64,000 nucleotides of DNA from assembly GCA_024663395.1 (NCBI GenBank), contig JANFAH010000023.1:248001-312000 (forward strand). Reading direction: 5' to 3'. How positions within the stretch are numbered: position 1 is the first letter of the stretch; the number at the start of each line of letters is the position of its first letter. A model generated the notes under the pieces. It worked only from the letters and a program-made list of their open reading frames with translations, was not told the origin of the DNA and made no database searches. This stretch comes from Pisolithus tinctorius. Lineage: Eukaryota; Basidiomycota; Agaricomycetes; Boletales; Pisolithaceae. Position numbers and translations under genes: made by a program. This document shows, piece after piece, positions 42,819 to 54,248 of the stretch.

Positions 42819-43937
42819 ACATCAGGAAATCTACAAAATACTATTTTTACTATTGACATACTATTTACAACTCTTTCCAACTATTCTCACTTTTCTTACT
42901 CATCACACTATTTATTGAAGTCAAAAAGTCAAAACAGTTACAAGGGTGCATGGTGCTATCTGTTAGGGTATGCTAGGTGAGTGTGTATGAGCAGAATAAT
43001 TAGACAATGAATATATATACACCAAGTAGCACATGCAATCATGCTGTGCAGGTGTAGGTGTACACAAGTGTGGGTGTGCCCTGTAACTATAGTTAGTGAG
43101 ATGAAACAAAAAAGTAACAGAGTATAAGTACTTACTAGCCAGTTTGTTCAAAAGCAAGTGTGAGCAAGCAATCTGTGGGCATGTATGCAGGGGGCTGGTA
43201 ATGATAGTTAGTAAACAAAATGAAAAAAGTAAACATACAAGTCACAGCGGCAGAAGGTGCCATTGGTCAGGAGGGATACCCTCCTTAACCTGAATCTTCA
43301 CCTGTCTTCAAGCTGTTTGCCAGTGAAGATGAAGTGCTGCTGGTCTGGGGGAATGCTGTGCAGCATGTCAGTGGGCAAACTTTTACCTTCATTTTGTTGT
43401 TGCAGAGTCTCAGGACTTGAAAAAAATTTGAAGTACTTGTTTTGATTACAAATCACTGGATTTGTAACCACAACACTTTGAAAATTGTTGAAGTCCCACC
43501 AAGTACTGTACATGGACAGGTTGCAATGTCATCGACAATGATGGCCATGACAGGTGAGCACCCTCTGTTGCACAGACCCAACTAACACACTCACCCTCAG
43601 TGCTGTTGACATCCATGATGTCCACCCCCATCCCCAGCATCCATGCCAGCAAGTTTTTGTTTTGTCTGCAGTGTCCTGATGACAACAGTAAGTTTTTTAT
43701 TTTATTTTATCTACCCCCACAACATCCTGTCAATGATGGCAGCAGTCACTGTCAATGTAGAACACCATCCAGCCCCAACATCAACATGGAGTCCACCTCA
43801 TTCATTTCCCCACCACGTCTCTCAATATCACATAAGTGCATACTACTCAATGATGCCTCCATGTTGATGCCCTGAATGTTTTGATGCGCCCAGTGGTTCT
43901 GGATTTATTTCGCATTTTGTGTGAGCTCACCTATGAG
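42819..43937. other. Unassigned sequence between C6 and H
   Basis: AT-richer, low-complexity stretches with small ORFs only. Apart from a ubiquitin relic near 43300, no gene was recognised. It ends at the atgag target copy of H (43933-43937). Confidence 0.5.
43255..43360 (-). pseudogene. Polyubiquitin pseudogene fragment
   Basis: Two ubiquitin pieces on the minus strand. One reads SIPPDQQHFIFTGKQLED, matching the IPPDQQRLIFAGKQLED region. The next, in another frame directly downstream, reads VKIQVKEGIPPDQWH, matching the AKIQDKEGIPPDQQ region. The order (end of one repeat, then the middle of the next, with the interval missing) suggests a deleted polyubiquitin relic. Too short and shifted to be functional. 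Confidence 0.65.
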
Positions 43938-44389
43938 TGTTACGTTTCACCCCTAACTTTTCTTTTATCATTGTACGTTTGCCTCGTTTGTGATCCGTTG
44001 GACTTAGTTTCCTTTTTGAGCCGTCTTCTCTCTGATCCGACGGCTCTCTACTTCCACCACTAGCGTTACTGGCTCGTTACATGCTTAGGACATGTGTCAT
44101 CATTGTTCAACCAATGGCGTAGTTACCTCGTTACATGCGGACGCCTCATGGTCCGTTTCCATGTAGTATTTAGACTGCCGGCTCAAGTCCTGGAAACCCA
44201 GACTTGAGCTGCTCAATCATACGCAGCGTTCTCAGAACTTTGCCCTCAGTGTCTCTAACAAGGACCACTCTTACCGGCGTTGCCTTCAAATCCTCTGTCG
44301 TTTACAGAGGTTACTGCAGCCGTTGCTCAGTAGAAACCTTAGTCTGCATTTGAGCTCTCCCTACGTCTTGACTTCGGTCGAGCATAACA
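43938..44389 (+). repeat. 5' LTR of H (452 bp)
   Basis: TGTTACGTTTCACCCC...GAGCATAACA. TATTTA at 44167-44172 precedes AGACTTGAGCT (44200-44210) by about 33 nt; this is the predicted RNA 5' end. Confidence 0.92.
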
Positions 44390-44391
44390 AA

Positions 44392-44402
44392 AGCTCAAGT
44401 CT
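44392..44402 (+). other. H self-priming site
   Basis: AGCTCAAGTCT, two bases after the LTR, is the exact 11-nt complement of AGACTTGAGCT at the predicted transcript start (44200-44210). Tf1 of fission yeast uses the same arrangement to self-prime. Confidence 0.75.
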
Positions 44403-45101
44403 CCAGCCTTTGGCCGAACCGGTCACTGCTTAGTGAACCACCACGAACCCCCGAAACAACCGACGTTGGGCGCCGTTGCGACCCACTCGTGAAGAATCGT
44501 CATCTGACGAAGAACAGGAGAGCACTGTCACTGACACCTCCTCCAATGAACCCGAACAGCCAGATAGAGGTTTTACCTCTGGAATTCTCTCGAACCTCTT
44601 CTCCCAATCACTTGCGTCACTTGGTACCCCTATCCAACCAAGTCCTCCGCCGCTCTTCCCTACACCTCCGCCCCCACCACAGATTACAATGTCTGGCTCA
44701 TCGTCGAAGGCACCGATTGGCAATGCCATCAAAGCCACTGAACTGAAGATTGGTGCTCCATCTGATTTTGATGGAAACCAAAAGAATGCCATGAGTTGGC
44801 TGTACTCCGTACAGACCTATCTCTTGGTAAACGAAGAACTATACGACACAGACACCAAGAAGGTGGTCTACGCCCTGTCGTATATGAAGAAAGATGTCGC
44901 CCATTCCTGGGCCGCCACCTTCCAGAAAACGTCTCTGGAAAAGACCCCCCTGAGTTTCGGCACCTTTGCCGATTTCATAAAAGATTTCAAGGCTTCATTT
45001 ACCTCTGCCGACACCGCAGGTACCGCTATCGCCAAGTTGTGAACCCTAAAACAGAAAGAATCGGTTGAACAATATATCACCGATTTCCGAACTGCTGCCG
45101 C

Positions 45102-46976
45102 TGTGAGTCAAAGTGTGGAAAGGCAGTGGGAACCAACCAAAACCAACACAAAAGACAAAAGTAGAGCAAGTGGTGGTGTGCCTCCGCGGAACCTGGAGGG
45201 CAGAAACCTGAATGTGGGGGGGGACTTCAAGTAGAGGTGCTCCTGGCGCAAGTCAACGACGAGTTACGCAGGAGAGGATGAATGAATGCCGATTGAGAAG
45301 GGGACGCTGAACAGAGCGAAGGTGTTCAGCCGAAAGGCACTTCAAGTAATGGACTTCAAGTAAATGTGCTCCTTGCACAAGTCGATGACGAGTTATGCAG
45401 GAGTGGGAGGATGACTAAGCAAGACTTGCTGACTAAGTGGGGATGGAGCTTCAGATAATGGTGGTAGATAGACTCTTCCGAATGAGCCTCAACTACCAAG
45501 GATATGAATGATGACAGATAGACCCCTTCGTGGAGCCTCAACTGTTGACGATGAGATAGGCACTGGACTGACTGCTGGACTGCTTCTGAATTGATTCTCG
45601 ATTGATTGTTTTTTTTTTTTTGGGTAGCTAAGTACATGGGGGTTTATATACTGAGGGGGGAGCACTGCTTGTGACAAACAAGGCACAAACACTTGGTAAG
45701 TAATGAGTAAGGACTGAGTAATCATGATGAGTAAGCGAGAAATGATAAGTAAGCAAGCAAAGAAGATTGGTAAGTATTGGCAATGAACGAGTCAAGGATA
45801 GTCAAAATATCACAAAATGAGTCAAATAGAATCAGAAACTGAGTAAGCGCACTGATATCACATTAGGGGGTGGCGATGCAAGTTAGATCTCGGTGGAGAC
45901 ATCTCTAGATCCAAAGATGGCATGACAGATGGACGGTGTTTCCAGATAGGGAAGTATTAATTCCAGAATTGAAGGGCATGAGTCAGGCGTCAAAGGGGGC
46001 TAGGGCATTGGGGGTCTGTGGGGCAATGAGAGCATACGCGATCGCGTCTCCCACCCTTTCATCCTCTCAGCGAAGTTAACAAAAACTTCATGGACGGGGT
46101 TCTGATGGAGGAGGAGGAGAAGGGGGGACGTCTTCTGCTGGATCTTGCAGTAGGAAGGCAAGATGCATGTCATACTCGTCATGAATGCGATCAGGGAGGC
46201 TGGAGGACAGTAGATTATACTGCAGCTGTCGCAATGCGGGAAGAATGATGGACGAGATTGGAATAAAGACGGTGCAGGGAGCAGGGAGGAACGATCCATA
46301 TGCTTCATCAAGAGGGGAGACTGAAATGACCACATAAGACCTTTCTAACCGAGTGACAGACCTGAGGTGACCAAAGAACGTCCTTCTGGAAGTCATACTG
46401 ACAAGGAGAACACGCTGACCAAGCTGCATGGGATGGGACAGGGCTGACAATGACGGGATGAACCAGGGGGCTTCAGGTTCAGGACGGAAGCTGGTGGGAA
46501 TGCCTGGCAGATATACGTAGCCACTGTCTCTGGCAAATGAGACAAGCGAGATGACCGACGAAGAGGTGGCCATGATTGATGGACTTTGTGAAATGAGCGT
46601 CTGATGGATGGAGTGCTGTAGAAACACGCAGGGTGCGAGGATCCTCTCCAAATTTGGAAGGAAGAATCGTGGGGCTGAGCACTTTAAGCGAGCATGCGAA
46701 CCGAGTTGATATCTTTGGAAACAGCGGAGATATGACAGAAACTGGAATGCCGTACACGGGCGCTAAAACCTTTTAATGCGCGCTTAACTCACTTCCTCTT
46801 TTCTCTTTAGCACTGATGACTCGTTCTTGTGCGAAGGATGACTGTTCACGTCCAACAGTCTTTCTATGCATGAGGCCTTTAGTCTTCATCTGCATGCACG
46901 GGCATTGTGCGCAACTCGTCAACGAGTTAGGCAGAGTCAGCTGTAACCATGTCCACAACACCTTTGGTGTGTGACA
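45102..46976 (-). mobile_element. C3, C-family solo LTR (1875 bp)
   Basis: TGTGAGTCAAAG...TTTGGTGTGTGACA on the plus strand, flanked by the 4-bp duplication ccgc (45098-45101 and 46977-46980). Removing it with one ccgc restores the H gag frame exactly. CpG-rich, so a recent copy. Confidence 0.9.
46088..46573 (-). CDS. U3 ORF in C3 (161 aa)
   Basis: Intact copy of the C-family LTR ORF, MATSSSVISLVSFARDSGY to the stop at 46088. It has a two-residue duplication (RPEPEAPWFIP) that keeps the frame. It retains arginines lost in the CpG-decayed copies and is therefore close to the ancestral form. Confidence 0.6.
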   Translation of the reverse strand: MATSSSVISLVSFARDSGYVYLPGIPTSFRPEPEAPWFIPSLSALSHPMQLGQRVLLVSMTSRRTFFGHLRSVTRLERSYVVISVSPLDEAYGSFLPAPCTVFIPISSIILPALRQLQYNLLSSSLPDRIHDEYDMHLAFLLQDPAEDVPPSPPPPSEPRP

Positions 46977-47457
46977 CCGCCGACTCTACCATCACGGAAG
47001 ACGTCGCTTTGATTGAGTTCTTCTCACAAGGACTCAAGCCTTTCATTGCAAACCGAATCCATATGATGGAAACCACTCCCACCAAAATTACTGAGTGGTA
47101 CACCCAAGCACAGAAATTCGACACTAAATGGAGAAAGGTCAATGAAACCTTTGGAAGGAAAGAAAAGAAAACGTTCCACCCCAGGAACAATTTCGCTGAA
47201 GAAAAGGATCCAAACGCTATGGATGTGGATGGAGTAAGACTCTCCAAAGAAGAACAAGACCGTCACATCAAAGAAGGAAGATGTTTCGGCTGTGGAAACA
47301 AAGGACACCTCTCCCGAGAATGTCCAGACAAGGGGAAAACTCCCCAGAAGAAAATAAAGAAGATCCGCAAGATTGTGGAGGTAGAAGAGAGCGACGATGA
47401 AGAAAAGGTCACTGGTCCATCCATCGCTCTAGTTAACATTGCTAGAGCTCTTGGAAA

Positions 47458-47499
47458 GGATTTTTGAACGGGAACTCTGCGTTGACACCAGAAGTTCCC
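47458..47499 (+). promoter_or_regulatory. H gag-pol -1 frameshift signal
   Basis: Heptamer G_GAT_TTT (47458-47464) directly precedes gag stop TGA (47465-47467). The stem GGGAACT (47470-47476) pairs with AGTTCCC (47493-47499). Pol is open in the -1 frame from here. GGATTTT is a known -1 heptamer in a plant dianthovirus. Confidence 0.7.
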
Positions 47500-50400
47500 C
47501 AAACTAAGGACAGTTTAGTTTCTGTTGCACCTGTACTTGTAACGTCTACACCAGAACGTACTATGCAGATTCCCATCTCCCTCTACGCATCAGAAACTAC
47601 TCAGAAAGTCGTCAACACCACCGCTCTGGTTGATTCTGGAGCAGAAATTTCTTGCATCGACTGGGGCTTTGTGCGAAAGCACCGAATCCCCACTCAACGA
47701 CTTGCCGAACCCATCCTCGCCAAAAACGCCGATGGAACCCAAAACTCTAAAGGAAGAATATTGTTTTCCACCACCCTTTACTTCAAGGTTAAAGGACTCG
47801 TTCACCAATCCTTTTTCCACGTCATCAACTGTGGGACGGAAAACGTCATTTTGGGACTTCCCTGGCTTCAAGAAAACAACCCTGTTGTGGACTGGAGGAT
47901 GGGCACGTTGTCTATCGATGAGAAAACCGATAGATCGAAAGAGTTAAGATGCAACGTCTCTTCCGTTGTCGTCGAAGAACCAACTGTGAATCTTGTGTCC
48001 CCTGCTGAAAGGAAGGGGATAAATAAATTCATGGATTACGAAGAACCAGAAGATGAAACCATCCGGGCACACTTCGTGATGTCGGTTGGAAAACTTGTCG
48101 AAGAAGCGAAGAAAATAAATCCCAACAATAGTCTTCTTCGAAAGATCACCACAGCCACGGAACTAGCCCAGGAGGAACATAAAAAGAAACCGAAGGCTGT
48201 CCTTCCTGAAGAATACAAAGACTTCGCCTCGGTTTTCAAAAAACCATCTGACGGAATTTTACCTCCGTCATGACCATACGACCATGCCATAAACCTTGTA
48301 GAGGACTTCGTCCCCAAGGTGGCCAAGGCGTACCCTCTCTCTCCTTCTGAACGAGAGTCCGCAGAAAGGTTCATCAAAGAAAACCTTCGAGAAGGAAAAA
48401 TCCGTCCCTCGAAGTCTCCCCAAGCCGCCCCCTTCTTCTTCGTAGGAAAGAAGGATGGCTCCCTACGACCCTGCCAAGACTATAGATATCTGAACAAGAA
48501 TACGGTGAAGGATGCCTATCCCCTTCCCCTCATTTCAGATCTCGTCGATAAACTAAAAGGAGCCTCCGTCTTCACAAAGATGGATGTCAGATCCGGCTAC
48601 AACAATGTCCGCATCAAGGAAGGAGACCAATGGAAAGCGGCATTTATCACACATAAAGGACTTTTCGAACCCACCGTCATGTTCTTCGGTCTCTGCAACT
48701 CCCCGGCTACCTTCCAGCGATTCATGAATGACTCTTTCCAAGACATGATCGCTGAAGGATGGTTGGTCGTCTACATGGATGACCTCCTCATCTTCTCAAA
48801 TGACCCCGAAGAACACAAACGAAGAACCCGTCGTGTCCTCAAAAGAATGAGAGAACTTTCTCTCCCCCTGAAACTGGAAAAATGTCATTTTGACCTTGCT
48901 GAGGTGGAATACCTTGGCATGATTATCAAAGAAAACACCGTCGCCATGGACCCCGTCAAAGTCCAAGGCATCGCTGAATGGCCCGTCCCTAAGAAGGTCA
49001 AAGATGTGCGATCCTTCCTAGGATTTGCAAACTTTTACAGAAGATTTGTCCCCTACTACTCGGACATCGCATGACCACTCATTGACCTTACCAAGAAAAC
49101 AGTCGATTGGAGTTGGTCAAGAAAATGTCAGGATGCCTTTGAGCTCCTAAAAAGAATCTTCATGGCACAACTGACCCTTCGGATGCCTGATACCTCCCGA
49201 CCATTTGCAATCACTACTGATGCGTCCAAATACGCGACAGGAGGGAATCCTCCTTCAAGAAGATTCAAATGGACAGTGGCAGCCCTGTGCCTTTCTGTCC
49301 CAATCATTTAACCCCGCAGAAAGAAACTACGACATATATGACAGAGAACTACTTGGGGTTATTCGAGCGTTAAAATCTTGGAGACATTATCTCCATGGAT
49401 CCCCTTTCCCGGTTAGGGTCTTCACAGACCATAAAAACCTGACATACTTCAAATCACCGCAAAACTTGAATTGTCGCCAGGCCTGCTGGCTCCTCGATCT
49501 TGCAGACTTTGATTTGCAGTTGGAACACGTCCCAGGCAAAGACCTGGCAGCACCAGATGCACTCTCCCGCCGCCCTGATCATATCCCCGAGGATGATGAA
49601 GACAACAAAGGAGTTACCCTCCTTCCACAAACCTTGTTCGTCAACCTTATCGACACCAACCTTACTCAGAAGGTCGCATCGTCCTCCGAAAAGGATCCCG
49701 TAGTCCAGATGGCACTTCATGCCATTGAAAATGTCGACATGCCCCTCCCGTTTAAATCCCATCTCTCTGATTGGAGGTTTGACAGCGGAGTTTTACTTTA
49801 CAAAGACCGGGTGTATATCCCCGATGACCCTGTCCTCCGACGGACCGTTGTATCCAATCACCATGATCATCCCTCTGCCGGACACCCTGGTGTCCTGAAA
49901 ACTTGACAACTCGTCTCATCCGAGTTTTGGTGGCCTGGACTCGCATCGTTTGTCCGAAAATACGTTGAAGGCTGTGCTATATGCCAGCAAAATAAAGCAA
50001 ATACCCACCCCATGACACCACCCCTTACGCCTATTCCCTCCACCTCGACCCGCCCCTTCCAACAGATCTCTTGCGATCTGGTTACCAACTTACCCGTTTC
50101 AAATGGCTATGATTCCCTTTTGGTCGTGGTAGACCATGGGCTTACAAAGGGGGTAATTTTATCACCCACCAAGAAAACCGCCTCCGCTGCTGATATCGCG
50201 GCATTGTTTTTCAAGAAGGTCTACTCCCGCTTTGGGTTGTATGACAAAATCATATCTGATTGAGGCCCTCAATTCGCCTCTACCTTTGCAAAAGAACTCG
50301 CATCCCTTTTGGGATATTCCCTTGCCTTGTCAACGGTGTATCACCCACAGACCGACGGAGAAACAGAACGCGTAAACCAGGAGGTGGAGACCTATCTCCG

Positions 50401-50568
50401 CATCTTCTGCCAAAATGATCCTGCCTCGTGGGTGGCCAACCTTCCCATGGCAGAATTCGCACACAACCATCGACCCCACTCCGTCACACATCAATCACCG
50501 TTCTACCTCATGTACGGCTATGAACCGAAACCCCTTCCGTCCCTTATCACGGAAACCCATCTCCCCGC
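47464..50568 (+). pseudogene. H pol: protease, RT, RNase H, integrase
   Basis: In the -1 frame to gag. The protease has ALVDSGAEISCID and NVILGLPWL. RT contains [35 protein letters not shown] and the catalytic YMDDLLIFS. RNase H has TTDASKYATGG, YDRELLGVI and FTDHKNLTYF. Integrase has HHDHPSAGHPG...CAICQQN, ISCDLVTNLPVS, GPQFASTFAKEL and DGETERVNQEVETYL. TGA codons at 48271-48273, 49072-49074, 49904-49906 and 50261-50263 replace expected CGA. A one-base change near 49243 shifts the frame. F interrupts it at 50569, after ETHLPA; it continues at 61017. Confidence 0.9.
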
Positions 50569-51575
50569 TGTAGGGAGTAGTATACTCCCTGAGGCCGAAA
50601 TAGGGATGCCAACACCAAAATTCCGCCGTTACCATCCACATCTATCGTCTTCGGAATTATCCCTTCTGCCTCGTGCGCTGCCTCGCCTGTCAAACCTTCG
50701 GAGCTCCCCGGTCCATCAATAACACACACCAGTCATCGTCCCGAAATTCTGCGTCAACATCAACCTGACATACGTCTATCCGGAATTCCGCAGTCATGCC
50801 GCTTCAACCCTCACCTCGCCACGTAGTCGGAAAATCACGCAGATCATCAGTAAAAACTCCGGTTACCCCTCTCGTTCCTTTCCCACGAACCTTTCTCCGC
50901 AAAGCGAGAACCCCTTTCTACCTACGGCCTCTACCCTTCGCGTTCCACTCTACGGTACAGTGTACACTCGCCCTGTCGGAAGATACCCATCTTTCCTGTT
51001 GTATTTCTCAGTTACTACCTTACAGTTTGTTTTCACACGTTGCTGTATGGCTTTGACGTCTGACACGTCGTCCCCTTTATTTTTCGGAGTTTTGCTTCTC
51101 CCGCCCCACATTTCTCTGATCAGTACCTTACTATCCATGTACTATATAATTCCGCCTCAGCGACGAAACGAAAATAATCTCTTTTGGGACCCACATTCTG
51201 CGTCTAGTGCGAGTCTAAAGAGTTCAAAGAGTCTTCGCGTCCTCTGAGTCCGCTGCGTATCTGTGTCTTTGCGTCTACTGTGTCTACCGTGTCTTCGCGT
51301 CCTTGAACCATCAGTACTCGTTTGCCTCTCCCGCGCGCTTAATTCGTCTCAGAGTTACTTCCTTGGTGCAAGATCGTCGTCCGGAATTTCAAAAGCAAGT
51401 CTGTCCCTTCCTTCGACTCTACGGAATTAAATTCCGTGACCCACATTCGACTCTTCGACCGACTCTACCATCGCATCCTACGTCTCCTTCCTACTCAGCA
51501 CCCCTCGGGTCGAGCCTAGGGATTTTCCCTACAGCTTTCCCCTATTCGCACGCTACCCAGAGGTAGTGTCCCACA
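50569..51575 (+). repeat. 5' LTR of F (1007 bp)
   Basis: Begins TGTAGGGAGTAGTATACTCCCT, an 8-bp inverted repeat (AGGGAGTA/TACTCCCT) right at the end. It ends GTAGTGTCCCACA. TATATAA is near 51143. It differs from the 3' LTR at roughly 20 positions, all seen as CpG transitions by eye. Confidence 0.9.
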
Positions 51576-51581
51576 TCGTTT

Positions 51582-51600
51582 TGGAGCCCACCGCGAGGGG
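51582..51600 (+). other. F primer-binding site
   Basis: TGGAGCCCACCGCGAGGGG, six bases after the 5' LTR and identical to the A1 site. The leader to gag (51601-52037) is open in one frame (RPTRQRTELEELLEPF...) for about 240 nt, but with no start codon seen. Confidence 0.6.
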
Positions 51601-52037
51601 TCTGTAGATCTGGAAAGGAGATCCTTACGACCCACTCGTCAAAGAACCGAACTCGAAGAGCTCTTAGAGCCCTTCCGCAGACTATCTATTTCCTCAGCAG
51701 AAATCTTAATTCCGACGAGATCTTTTGGAGCCCAGAGTCCCCAGCGTTTTACCCAGCGTTTCCAGGAGGCTTCGACTTCGACGAGCCCTTCAATCCTCCC
51801 GCTGAACGCCAAGAACTTTCGCCTCTCTCAGAACTAACTCCTTCTTCGTCCTCGCCATCCAGTGATTCAGAACTAGCCGCTGAACAGCTCCTCCTTCCTT
51901 CCCACTCCCTAATCGCAAATTCCGCCACCACCCTTTCTACTCAAATACCCGTACAGAATACTCTTGCCTCGACTCTCTCGAATTCCGCTCCTATCCTTCC
52001 CCGAATTCCGATCCAGATCCCCATTCCACCTCGAAAA

Positions 52038-54248
52038 ATGTCTGGAGCCAGAGACATGCCGCTCAGGGGCTCTAACAAAGCCCCGAAGTTTTCCGGTCGC
52101 ACTGAAGACATCACTCGCTACCTCGAAGACGTCGAACAACTCTGCGTCGAAGCTGGCCTGGACACCGGAAAAGATAAAATCCACTGGGTCATCCGTTATG
52201 CCGATCACAACGAGGCGGAATTTTGGTCCACCTTAGACGCTGCAACCGACGGCTTCAATGACTGGGACGCGTTTTCCAAAGAACTCCTGAACTACTATCC
52301 AGGTGCTTCAGTGAAAGATCGTCGCTATACCAAGGCCGACCTCGAAACCTTACTCTACCATCAAGTTCAGAAACCTATGGGATCGCTGGAAGATCTCGGT
52401 AAATACGTCTGGGAATTCCGGCGCATCCTTGGCCTCGTCCAGAAGAAGAAGAAGCTCCCTGAGGACTACATCAACGAGAAATTCCTTGAGGGATTTCCCC
52501 CGAGGTTCCGGAATTCCTTGCTCACGCGATTGCAACTTTCAGACCTAGATCACGACATCGACGAACCTTGGGAGTTCGATCTGGTCTACAAGCATGCTAA
52601 CTACCTACTCAGCAGAGCAAAACGAAATCTCCCTCAACCTGATTCTTCGGCCTTGTTTCCCCAGAACTCCGCACCCCCTTCTTCGTCGACTGTCCCCACT
52701 ATCTTAAAACGCGAGTACGTCCAAGTCGCCCAACAACCTACCGACACGTCACCCCCTCAACAAGGTCAAGAGGCCCAATTCCGTCGCTCTTTTGACCCAC
52801 GGTGTTTCTTCTGCGGGAGCACCGATGGTCACCGTACGGCAGAGTGCGCACTGTGTCGTGAATACGTACAAGCTGGGAAATGCACCCTGATAGGGGGAAG
52901 AGTATTTATGCCTGATGGTTCTGACATTCCTAGGACGGCTGCTGGCCGGAACTTTAAAGAAAAGATCGACAACTTCCTTGCCATGCGCGAATCTATCATC
53001 GCCTCAGCAAACCTTGTCTCCATACAATGTCCTAGCCAGTCATCGAACTCATCTCGAGGACGTGATACCCCACCTCATCTCGTCAGCACGATGTTCTTCA
53101 CTAATGAAGAATCCGCGGAGTTTCAGGTCGACCTACATCCCTCCTCCTACCTAATCAACGAAGAACTAGAGAGTAATGCCGATGAAGAAGACCAGCGCGC
53201 CTTGGCGAGAGCTTACACGCAAGTAGAAGAATTGAAAAATAATATCAAGAAGAAGAAGGCCGCTCGTTTCAATGGTGTAGAAATTCCGGCCCGCCGTCAG
53301 CGAAACCCCACGACAAGTCCAGTGCCTGCTAATGCGTCATCCGCCCCCAGGCCGGTCGTTAATTCCGTTCCAAACGATCCCGTCCATGTTACAGAGAACC
53401 CAACCGTTAGTAAAACTCCGGCCATCTCTAATCCCACAGATTCCAAGAAATCTAAGCCTACAACAATTCCCGCACCCCAATTTCGATACCAGAGCAGTTT
53501 CGATGAAGTGGCTGCTACCAGACGTCTCGTAAACCAAGTCTTAGAAGCGAAGATGGAGATCTCTACCAAAGACCTCCTTGCTGTCAGCCCGGAGATTCGT
53601 AAGCAGGTCCGAGAACTGGCTGCGACGAAGAAGATAACGATTGGGAGCCTGGAAACGGCGTCAGAAGCCGTGGCGTCACCTACCTGGGCGTCCTATGAAC
53701 AATTCTGGGTCAGAGACGTCGAAGGGAAGTGTGTAGGGCTTGCTACTGCCCCCTTACACGCTGTCGATGGCATCTTAATGGACAAACTCCATGTCGAATG
53801 CATTCTGGACAGTGGTTGTCAGGTGGTAGCCTTGCGTCGTGAACTATGGGAGGCCTTAGGGGCTCCTCTTCGTTCTGACATGAGCATGACTCTCGAAGCT
53901 GCTAACCAATCCAAAGAAAGTACTCTAGGTGTCATAGAGAACGCGTCCTTGCGCATAGGGAATATCGAAGCGCACCTCCAAATTCAGGTCGTTGATCACG
54001 CTCCATTTGATCTACTTCTCGGGCGACCCTTCTTCTGTCTGCTCACCAGCGTCCTACGAGATTTCCCCGACGGGGAACAGTCCCTAGAGATTCGTGATCC
54101 TAACACGGGAAGACAGGTATTAATTCCGACGCGCCCTTGAAACAGACTACAGCCTCTTCCACGGTTCGTAAATTCCGAAGACGAAGAAGACTACTTTGCA
54201 CGCAAGGAGATGCGTCGCCACATGAAGCAACCTGAGCAGGGTTTTTAG
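52038..54248 (+). pseudogene. F gag-protease
   Basis: ATG 52038 (MSGARDMPLRGSNKAPKFSG). The capsid domain (DITRYLEDVEQLC, WVIRYADHNEAEFW, LLNYYPGASVKDRRYTKADL) is related to A gag. A knuckle-like CFFCGSTDGHRTAEC (C-x2-C-x5-H-x4-C) lies near 52803. A Pro/Thr/Lys-rich linker leads to an aspartic protease with CILDSGCQVV (about 53798) and FDLLLGRPFF. TGA at 54138-54140 follows RP where arginine is likely. The same frame then runs NRLQPLPRFVNSEDEEDYF... to TAG 54246-54248, preceded by a frameshift heptamer. Apart from that TGA the gene looks intact. Confidence 0.85.
54239..54245 (+). promoter_or_regulatory. F -1 frameshift heptamer
   Basis: G_GGT_TTT in the gag-protease frame, directly followed by stop TAG (54246-54248). 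The -1 frame is the 1202-codon pol frame. GGGTTTT is a known luteovirus -1 heptamer. No perfect downstream hairpin was found by eye, only short CTCG/CGAG pairs. Confidence 0.6.

Larger units (their letters stand above)
44476..47467 (+). pseudogene. H gag (split by C3, one TGA)
   Basis: Open from about 44476 (RPTREESSSDEEQES). The first in-frame ATG is 44689 (MSGSSSKAPIGNAIK), so the exact start is uncertain. The N-terminus is acidic and Pro-rich. The capsid domain follows (APSDFDGNQKNAMSWLYSVQ, FADFIKDFKASF), then TGA 45040-45042 at an expected CGA. C3 (45102-46976) splits the frame after TDFRTAA; it resumes at DSTITEDVALIEFFSQGLKP. A CCHC knuckle CFGCGNKGHLSREC lies near 47283 and a basic/acidic tail leads to TGA 47465-47467. 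Pol follows in the -1 frame. Confidence 0.85.
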
